From: Pocillopora verrucosa
Taxonomy: Eukaryota; Cnidaria; Anthozoa; Scleractinia; Pocilloporidae
NCBI RefSeq assembly: GCF_036669915.1
Contig: NC_089314.1
Coordinates: 29,681,592-29,745,591, forward strand
Reading direction: 5' to 3'
DNA: 64,000 nucleotides
The notes below the pieces were generated by a model. It was not told the DNA's origin. It worked only from the letters and a program-made list of their open reading frames with translations, and did no database searches. Below are positions 56,435 to 64,000 of this stretch, piece after piece; position 1 is the stretch's first letter, and each line of letters opens with the position of its first letter. The position numbers were made by a program, and so were the translations under genes.

Positions 56435-59400
56435 ATGAAGGAATGGAGCGATCAGAGCGGTAAGTTGTCGAAAACTGGGAAATTATATTACATTCATTTG
56501 CAAATTAGTAGAAATCAGCGCCACTCATGTAGATTTAGAAGTTGCCACTCTCTTACATAACGACAAGAATTGAGATAAACGTTGGAATATCAATTTTTTG
56601 GATAACATAAATCGTTTGTTTGCGTATATGAAACTTACGTTAGGCATATATGATGAGTGCTGTATTAATTACTTATTAAAGATCAATAGAGTGCCTAAGG
56701 AATGGATGATAGGCTAGATTTGGAAAATATTGAAAGGGCTCCTGCTGTTTTGTTATTTTGGGCTAAGATTGATGTTCCATTTCATAGACTGTGATTTATT
56801 TCCTAGCAGTAATATATTGATGTCAGTCTCAGCAGGTCTTAATCTAACTAATAACACTATTTTGATTTTGTCTTTAGCATAGCTGTTTTTTCTTAAATTG
56901 ACTTGATCTTGACTCATTTAATACTAGCACACTAGTTTCACTCTGATTCTTAACCTTGCGATTGAAAGTAATTTAAGAAAAAAAGTTTTTGATTAATGAA
57001 TTTAAGTTACCACAAGCATGCAACATACAGTAGTAGGTTTCGTACTTCTGCAGTCAGCCATAACCTGTTGAGAACAGACTCAGGTGCTGGAGGATGGGTA
57101 TTCAGGGTTGTGAAAGTGATTTATTTTAAAGTCACCATTTTGTAATCTAAGATTTTAGGATCAGGTTCTGTAAACAAAAATATTGGTTGCCATATGAAAA
57201 AAGGATGCTGTTAAATTATTCAAAATATGATTCATAATAATTGTTATAATAATTTTAATAGTAGTGGCTCTGACATAATGCATTCTTAAGAGATGTGAAC
57301 TGAAGTCATGGTAACAAATAGAATATTACTGAATAAATTGCATATTACTGAATAAATTGCATAAAATCAGACCTCTAAAACTGTTAAAATTACAAAATTA
57401 CTATTTAATTTTTCTTGGTTTTCAATGACACAACCACAAGAGCACTAATCTCTGATTGATACAAGCTCAATTTTATAAGGTTTTACTCTTTCTGAAGTTA
57501 ATCACTCTAAGAGTATGACACTCTAAGTGTTTTGAACTGATGTGGCTTTTACAGGAAGGCAAATTTTAATTCATTCAAAATTACTATCAAAGAGTCATTT
57601 TAATAAGCATTTTCTTTGTATCTGAATGTGAAGTCATTACCCATGAGCACCTATCGATGATATAGAAGAAAAAATTGATTTCCTTAGTTAGGGAAAGAGG
57701 TAATAATGTTTTCTCAGTGAAACACATCATAAAAATGAACAAGGGCAGGCACCACAAGAGAAAAAGACATTCCAAGAAATGTATGTTCCTAATTTGACAT
57801 ATCATAATCAATACAGATGTGTATTTTACAAAATGGGGGATAGTCTTCTGGTGAATCTATTTGTCTTCATATACCAGTGCATAGAAAAACTTGTAGTTAA
57901 AACCCTTTCAATGTTGGTTTATGAGGACCTAGTATTGTTATTTTGGCATGGTGATGTGCTTGTATTTGATAGCATATATTTTTATAATTTTTCAACAGAT
58001 TGTTCAGAGGGTGATTATGATGAAGAAACAGAGCTGTTTGAACAGGAGACTGAGGAGTTTATGAAAGATTTTGTAGCAAAAATATTCCTAGAAGAGTATG
58101 TTGGAATACTGTAAATAGCAGTTGGTGGAATATTTTTTAAAGGCATTAGGATATAGTCCAAACAAATTAAAGGCTCAGGTTTTTATTGACCAGTTGTAGT
58201 TGAATTTTCTAGGCTGATTTTTATTATTTTATTCTCACATTGGCTAAATTTTTTCAAAAACAAAAACCTTTCATTTAATACAGTTTTTTGCTTTGCAGCC
58301 TCCTCTGATAATTATTTGTTGTTTCCTAGAAGCGTTATTTCTCAGGAGGACAAGCTCAAGTTTGGAATCCTTAATCAGGTAATAATACACATGAAAACAT
58401 TATAGACGTCTGACTGACTGAAAACAAGTTCATTTTTCATGTAAGATGAATGCAAAGTTGTGACATGAGTACAAAGTACAAATAGCGTGCACACTTTCAA
58501 AATTTTGTTTATCTTACATTTTTTTCATGTAAATTATTTTTAAGAAACAACATGATGATTTTTCTTGCTATTTGGTGTAAGTAAAGCACCTGTACATTTT
58601 CCAAAGGCTGCAATTTGCACTTTCCCTATAGGCTTGTGCAGTTTTGTGGTCTTTGAAAAATTTACTCAAGACATGCATATTATCACCTAATTGCACTTGA
58701 AATCAATCACCCATACTAATTGTAATGTTGAGCCCAAATGTGATAAAGTGAAGGGGATTTTGGTGGTTGTGTGGTTGGCATTGTGAATTGTGGATCAAAT
58801 ATGTCTTGTTTTAAAGCAAGGCTGGGTCACCGAGTTTCAATTTCTAGGCAAAACATTTTACTCTCACAATACTCTCTGAACCCAGGAATAAAATGGTCAC
58901 AGAAAGCTGTATGGAAGGCATGAGAAAATTTAGAAGTTTAGCCTCCAAAATTTAGCTGCTTCATGCTAGTGAAACTGGGATAAGTTCTGTTCGGGAAACC
59001 AGTTTGTTGTCTATATGCTTGTTGCTGATTTTGTCTTCTTTATTCAAAGAAATATTTCCAGTCTCATTGCATTTAGTTATTTGTATCAAAATTTTGCTTT
59101 TCTCATCAATTTTTTTGTGTTTTAAAATCTCTTTCTTATCTGCACAAACAAAAGTAACTGTATAAGCATGCAGTACTGATTACAAGCCATTTGATAGTTT
59201 GTTTTCTCTTCTACAGCATAGTGTGGGACGTCTTTCCTTTTCCAAACATGTTGACAACCAGGTAACGTAACTCTGTTGAAACATACTTCAATTTACATGA
59301 TTAAACCTGACTTTTCCACAGTAAAGGGAATTAATATTTACCACACAAGTGAATAGTGCTTTTTTGTGCATGTTGATTGGCTAGTTTGAAGTGAATTGCA

Positions 59401-61348
59401 AGTGCTATTCACCTTTGAGCAACCATTTTTCTGTATACAATAAGAAATAAACTCATTTTTATGTTATATATGTAGCACACACTAAAACAGTTATGCACCT
59501 CAGTGTCAGTGAGAGTGGTGGATATTTACCTCCACTTAGGTGAATAATTCATAATTATTAACCTTGTTATTAACAAATTAGACCCCCCCCTTTGCAGTTA
59601 TCCAATTTTGTTACTCCTATAATTACAGACTGAATAGGACTCCACTCAGTCCTATACCATTACTAATCAGTCACCTTGCTAAAGTGTTCTTTTTGCTTAT
59701 TTGTCGATCAGTTCAAAGCTTAAATCAACATCCCTTCTCCCCTGGCATTTGAATTTTTGAAGATTGGCTTGTTTTATTTCCTGCCCCCCCCAGGAACCAA
59801 AATTGTTTTCGAATGCCTTCCCCAAGGGCTGGATTTGACTGCCAATTTTTTTGGAGAAGGCAAGATCAGTGACTGTGACTTTCTTGGTGACTTTTTTTTA
59901 GTTACTTTTTTTTGGATTAAGAAAAAAAAATCAAACTCTGTGTTAGCGTATATAGTAGCATGTTGCTTGCACCAATCACATTGCTGCATTAGGGTATGTA
60001 TCTCACACCAATTAGATTGCCACATTAGGGTATGTATCTGACACCAATCATATCATAGCATTTTAACACTTTGCACCAATCACAGTGTTTGGGTATTGTT
60101 TTCTTATAAATGATGTCATGGATCACAGAGGTGTGCACAAAGAATGACATTAACTAGAAATTTTGGGCTCATTTGTTAAGTGTAATGGTTTATGACCTTT
60201 GCAAGAGCCTCATCGATTAAGATCAAGATTAATCAGGATATGGAAGGTACACATTTAAATTTTTAAGTTAGAATGTGTATTTTTCGGCTCCTTTACTCAC
60301 AACTCACATGCCAAACAACTTACATTCCATCATGTACCATGATAACAATGTCCAAAGTCCAATCAGAACATACCTAATCATTGCATTACATGAACATCAG
60401 GTAATTTTATGTGCTTCAATTGTATTCCACCAATCAAATTCCATTTTGCTATATTAAACATTGCTCTATCACTTGTCATTTTCTGGTAAACAACCGACAT
60501 TTTATCACATATTCTAACCATATTGTACAATCCCTCTGAAAAAAATTCACATGGAACTAAACGCTATTGGTATTGAGTTTTCCATGCAGTTCTCCTGCGT
60601 TTGACTTTTTCTATGAATTAAAGTCAGTTAAAACTATGTTGGACTTCACCCAATTGCATGTTAATTCCTTGTAAAACAACCTGCATTTTATCATGTATTT
60701 CACACATGCAGAGGGCAAAGTCCAGATAGGCAACAACCTATCAAGGAGCCCTCTTTCAAATATTATCCTTTTCTCTTGTTCAATGTATCTTCTCTTATTC
60801 GAAATTGCAATATGTTTTTGGTTAGGGTCTATTTGAGGTACAACAGAGTTTCAGTTTGTTTTTTGTCGTAAAATTATGCGTAATTTTTTTTTGAGGTAAC
60901 TAACTGTAGAGGAATAATTTTGATTTTCTCTCTTTTGGAGGAACGGCAGTAAGCGTTGTCTCTTAGGCAACCGTTATTTGGTCTTGTCATGCAACACGCT
61001 CTCTCTCAAACGGGAAATAGATGGTGTTGTGTGAGGAGACCAAACAATGGCTCTGAAGGAGACAACAGTAAGCATGGCATGAGGCATTTCATTTTTACTT
61101 AAAAGTATTTAGACAATAGAAACAATAAATCACATAATATATGTGTGAGTTCAGATAAATTAGGTTTTTTTCTACCTTTCTAAGGTGTTGAAGCTTTTAA
61201 TTGATTGGGGCATTACTTTAGAACAAAGTGGGTTTAAACTAGTCTTGATTTCTTTTTTTCTTTTTTTTCGTCAGAGAGTATATTGCAAGAGTGTGCCAGA
61301 AACCATCTTCTTCAGACTTGTACAGTACTTTGCAATTGTTTTATTTGA
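56435..61348 (+). CDS. KIAA0513-like: KIAA0513-like protein (SBF2/PF12335-type domain), 3' part not found
   Basis: Five phase-consistent exons are visible: 56435-56459, 57999-58095, 58330-58378, 59217-59261 and 61275-61348, 96 complete residues so far. The first exon gives MKEWSDQS. The rest resembles vertebrate KIAA0513: EETEEFMKDFVAKIFLEE, QEDKLKFGILNQ, SVGRLSFSKHVDNQ and ETIFFRLVQYFAIVLFE. The same domain (SBF2 family) occurs in the myotubularin-related proteins MTMR5 and MTMR13. The product is presumably cytoplasmic and its molecular role is poorly known; KIAA0513 has been discussed in neuronal signalling. The last exon ends with donor GA|GTAAGT and I find no following exon before 64000, so the gene is incomplete here. 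The N-terminus is much shorter than in vertebrates, and alternative first exons are possible. Confidence 0.85.
57323..57360 (+). repeat. 19-bp perfect tandem duplication
   Basis: ATATTACTGAATAAATTGC occurs twice in a row, 57323-57341 and 57342-57360, in the first intron of the KIAA0513-like gene. Confidence 0.85.
58815..58900 (+). repeat. possible diverged SINE body
   Basis: The sequence GGGTCACCGAGTTTCAATTT, a GGCAAAACATTTTACTCTC stretch and ACCCAGGAATAAA have the order of a B-box-like tail followed by a retroposon body, but the A box is not recognisable. This is a weak call. Confidence 0.3.
59591..59668 (+). repeat. interspersed repeat shared with 29761-59841-type copy
   Basis: This is the second copy of the repeat at 29761-29841: GCAGTTATCCAATTTTGTTA, ATTACAGAC and GGACTCCACTCAGTCCTATA in the same order. 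A C run (GACCCCCCCC) immediately precedes it. Confidence 0.7.
59970..60095 (+). repeat. 36-bp tandem repeat with CCAAT in each unit
   Basis: Units start with CACCAAT at 59970, 60006, 60042 and 60074. The first two are close copies (both contain GGGTATGTATCT), the third and fourth are decayed. The repeat lies in an intron of the KIAA0513-like gene. Confidence 0.8.
60945..61078. repeat. small fold-back (MITE-like) element
   Basis: The left part (GCAGTAAGCGTTGTCTC, then TTTGGTCTTGTCATGCAACA) and the right part (TGTTGTGTGAGGAGACCAAA, then GGAGACAACAGTAAGC) are approximate reverse complements around a short centre. The element is about 134 bp and has no coding capacity. Confidence 0.65.
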
Positions 61349-61829
61349 GTAAGTGGGACCTTTTTCCTCCCCTTTCCTTATTTATTTCATAAGGCAATTC
61401 TTCAGTTATCTTTAATACCTTGCCTAGTGATTGTATAGTTAGTAAATTTTCACTTATTAGGAGTTGAAATTATTCCAGGATTGCTCTCACTGGTTTTTTT
61501 TCACATCACTCTTTGATTGGTTTGAAACTTGCTCTGTTTTATCAGCCAATCAGATGCCAAACTGGAACCAATCATGTCTTGGACACTCACACTATCTAAG
61601 GTTTCAGGCCATCTGCAGTGATTTCTTTCACCTGGAGTTGTTTTTGTTTCCTTTTGATTGTTTTTTCCTTATCTGATTGGCCACTGAATTACTATAATAA
61701 TTATAGTTAATTGAAGGGTTTTGATGAAATCCCTTAGGGTTTACTAAAGTCAGGGGACTGGAAAATTCATGTTTTTTTAAAACCATCTCTTTATGTGGTT
61801 TGGTTCCATGCATACATTTACCCATTCAT

Positions 61830-62040
61830 TTACCCTTTAACTCCTAAGATCTGATTGTTAATTCTCCCCTCCAGCTGCTACACATTTCCTTGTAAATTAG
61901 TTTTGAGAACTTGATGTTAGATCAAGACAACAACTTCTACCTGATAAGTTTGAATATTCTCATTAGCTGTTTGCTGGATGATGAAAGGGTATTATAGGGA
62001 GAAGTTTCATGTTGATCACTTCTGGGAGTTGATGGGTTAA
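61830..62040. repeat. MITE with terminal inverted repeats
   Basis: The 211-bp element begins TTACCCTTTAACTCCTAAG and ends CTTCTGGGAGTTGATGGGTT followed by AA. These ends are inverted copies of about 20 bp with few mismatches. The interior is AT-rich with no open frame. The TTAA-like edges suggest, but do not prove, a piggyBac-type or similar DNA transposon parent. Confidence 0.75.
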
Positions 62041-62258
62041 TATTATATAATTATGCAATCATGAAAGTGGGTTTTTGTTTTGGAAACAATCATCTGAGAT
62101 CAACTGAGTGGCAAAAACAATGAGCTTGAGGGATGTGCAACAGGCCATTTAGGATCATATGTAGTAACACCGTATCTAGCATCAGCTTAATGTGAACTGT
62201 TATTTTTTAGAAAATTCAGGAAACGCAGATGTTTATGTCATTAAGATGTAATACTAAC

Positions 62259-63596
62259 CTTTTTCTTTGTGACACTGTTTGTGGACTTCTTTTCCTGAAA
62301 ATAGGGTCATAAAAGTTAGCCTTGAGCATATAGTTTCGATGTAAATTTACTGGTGGCAAAAATTTCCGTTTTATCTTCTCATAAAATTTCCATACTCACC
62401 CCATTTGTGGTGCGAACTCCTCCTCTGGCAGTCTCCTATGAGAAGAAAAAATAAACAAAGAAACCAACATCAAAAACCAACATACTAGAAAATTTCGGCT
62501 GAAAAATACAGTACATTAGTATTCAGGCATTGTAAGATGAAAAGAAACATTGTTGACTTTAAGTTACAGTGGTCGCCACAAAATTGAGATGGAAACAGGT
62601 CTCAAAAAATGCTAAAATGAACTGACTTACAATTTCTCTTTAGTATTCCACATTTTTAGCGCACTTTACCCGATTGATGGTCGTAAAAACTTACACCAAA
62701 GTATACAAACGGCCAATCAGAACGAAGAAAAATATCTCAGGGGTATTTGTACATTTCTTTTTTCAGCGCTTATTACGGATGTGTAAGATCTTTCCTTAAC
62801 ATGCAAAGTGTATTTGAAAATACTAAAATTTTTTGTCTCTGGAAGGAAGTGTATGCTATTTAGAAGAGTGGCCAATTCTATTACAACTTCCAATGATTTT
62901 GATAATTTTCATCTAACATCTAAAATAGATTTAAGGTTAGCACAAAGAACTTACAGTTACACAAAATGCACTGGCGCTGGTCAGAAACTATACAATTGAG
63001 TGAATTTTGCTTCAAGCAAGAATAGGAATTTAAAGTTTAAAACAATTTTCAAAAAAGGCAAAATAATTACTATACTGTCGCTGTAAAGAAAACAGAACGA
63101 AAACCATAATTATGGTTCTGAGGTGTTTTATATCCGTTATCGAATCAATCATCTCGAACGATAAATGGATAAGTTTTCAGTTCAAACATTTGTTTTCGAA
63201 ATATCGAACTAAATTTGTTAAAAGTAAACCAAATATGTCGAGGTTTGCGTTTGCTATTGCTTTTGTTTTTTTTTTTCAAAATTTTAGTTGGTCTACCTAG
63301 AGCAGTGACAGTTAAAAGATATTGTCACATAAACAATTTTAGAAACACTGAGTTGTAAATTTAAAGCCAATTCTTACTAGATCTTTAGGATCGCTGAGAT
63401 AACCCAACGGACTTATCTTGTATTTTCCAAGCCCGTCATCTTTAAGCTGTATTTTATAATCCTGCTGTAATTCAACCGAAGTGTGCTGGTCGTCCATGTA
63501 GCCATCAGCTTTGCTTTCGCCTGATTCCTTTTTCTCTTGCCCGAGGCGATCGTAGATGTACAGATGCGAGGGTTTTAATTTTCCTAAGTGGCTCAT
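62259..63596 (-). CDS. unidentified protein, small-exon gene, partial
   Basis: Three phase-0 exons are supported: 63596-63378 (73 codons, from ATG), 62435-62400 (12 codons) and 62294-62259 (12 codons), with donors GTAAGA, GTGAGT and GTTAGT and good acceptors. The product begins MSHLGKLKPSHLYIYDRL, is rich in Lys, Glu and Asp, contains YKISPLGYLSDPKDL and turns basic (EKKSTNSVTKKK). It has no membrane segment or recognisable domain. An in-frame stop lies upstream of the ATG, unless a 5' exon splices in. More exons are expected to the left but were not found. It lies antisense within what seems to be an intron of the KIAA0513-like gene. Two successive 36-nt exons suggest a low-complexity or disordered linker. 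I do not recognise the family. Confidence 0.5.
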
Positions 63597-63855
63597 TCTT
63601 GTTGGTTTCGATAACCCCACTAGTATTCAATCCTAGAGCCAAGCTGCATATTTTTCTCCGTTAAGAAAAAATTAATTTTTAATTAACAATCTCTTAATGA
63701 CGCCAATTAGTGCAGCGTTTGTTTGGTAGTTCACAGTTTTATGGGTGACAGTTGACGCACGAATGATTTTTCTAGTAAACTTCCAAAACTGAATAGAATT
63801 TAAAAAGAAACTCTCGTGCTTTTAAGTTTATCTCCACCATGCTTATTTTACTCAC

Positions 63856-63902
63856 CAGTTCCATGCCTCTTATTATTTTTTCCCTTTTATCCCAATTTTT
63901 AT
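63856..63902 (-). CDS. possible isolated coding exon
   Basis: A 47-nt open segment is bounded by a good acceptor (CTCTTCTTTCAG) and donor (GTGAGT). It reads DKNWDKREKIIRGMEL when one base is supplied from upstream and ends in phase 0. Its phase does not fit the ATG exon of the neighbouring unidentified gene, so it may belong to another minus-strand gene entering from the right, or to a 5' exon with a different junction. Confidence 0.35.
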
Positions 63903-64000
63903 CTGAAAGAAGAGAGGATTTCTATTACATAATTAATGAATTCGCACTTCGTAGAATATTGCGCTCGAACGTAGATTTCACTAAATGATTACAACATAAT

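Noticed and set aside
59970..60095. CRISPR-like array of regular repeats
   Set aside because: Units are directly adjacent minisatellite copies without unique spacers, in an animal intron; no cas genes.
61047..61067. ATGGCTCTGAAGGAGACAAC A|GTAAGC as an alternative first exon in phase with the exon at 61275
   Set aside because: The bases form one arm of the fold-back element at 60945-61078, so the phase match is probably chance. Only transcript data would rescue it.
63856..63902. 5' exon of the unidentified minus-strand gene
   Set aside because: It ends in phase 0, while every in-frame acceptor before the ATG exon at 63596 has a different phase, and a TGA lies upstream in that frame.

Overview
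The window is nuclear DNA of an animal, most likely an anthozoan cnidarian such as a stony coral. It is AT-rich. Its genes have small phase-consistent exons with GT-AG introns, mixed with several intronless receptor genes. It is dense in short tRNA-derived and fold-back repeats, and its proteins match conserved metazoan families. The species call is inference. All exon structures were read by hand from splice motifs, reading-frame phase and family resemblance.

Layout. (1) 1-638, minus strand: the first two thirds of an intronless class A GPCR that runs off the left edge. (2) 639-13960: 13.3 kb with no recognisable gene, but with a SINE bounded by a 14-bp target-site duplication and a 600-bp inverted-repeat element. 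(3) 13961-15040, plus: a complete intronless class A GPCR. (4) 16866-24091, minus: a nine-exon interferon regulatory factor with an N-terminal DNA-binding domain and a C-terminal IRF-association domain. (5) 26964-32415, minus: an eight-exon DUSP22/DUSP15-like phosphatase. (6) 33572-36469, plus: an intronless NMDA-class ionotropic glutamate receptor subunit. (7) 38137-43005, plus: a five-exon BTB-BACK-Kelch protein. (8) 47277-51196, plus: a TMEM198-family membrane protein with two possible C-termini. (9) 53961-56103, minus: a complete dynein light chain roadblock gene. (10) 56435-61348, plus: the first five coding exons of a KIAA0513-like gene that continues beyond the recognisable exons. (11) 62259-63596, minus: an unidentified gene that appears to lie antisense in the next KIAA0513-like intron.

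The genes form no operon or joint pathway. They are ordinary neighbours in a gene-dense animal genome. The arrangements that matter are head-to-head pairs, roadblock/KIAA0513-like (331 bp apart) and DUSP22-like/glutamate receptor (1.16 kb apart), and the antisense nesting at the right end. The most unusual protein features are in the glutamate receptor (pore, gate and ligand-pocket substitutions) and in the complete GPCR (aminergic-looking but lacking the amine-binding Asp and the TM3 Cys). I found no clear sign of an unknown biological system. The nearest candidates are those divergent receptors and the unidentified antisense gene.
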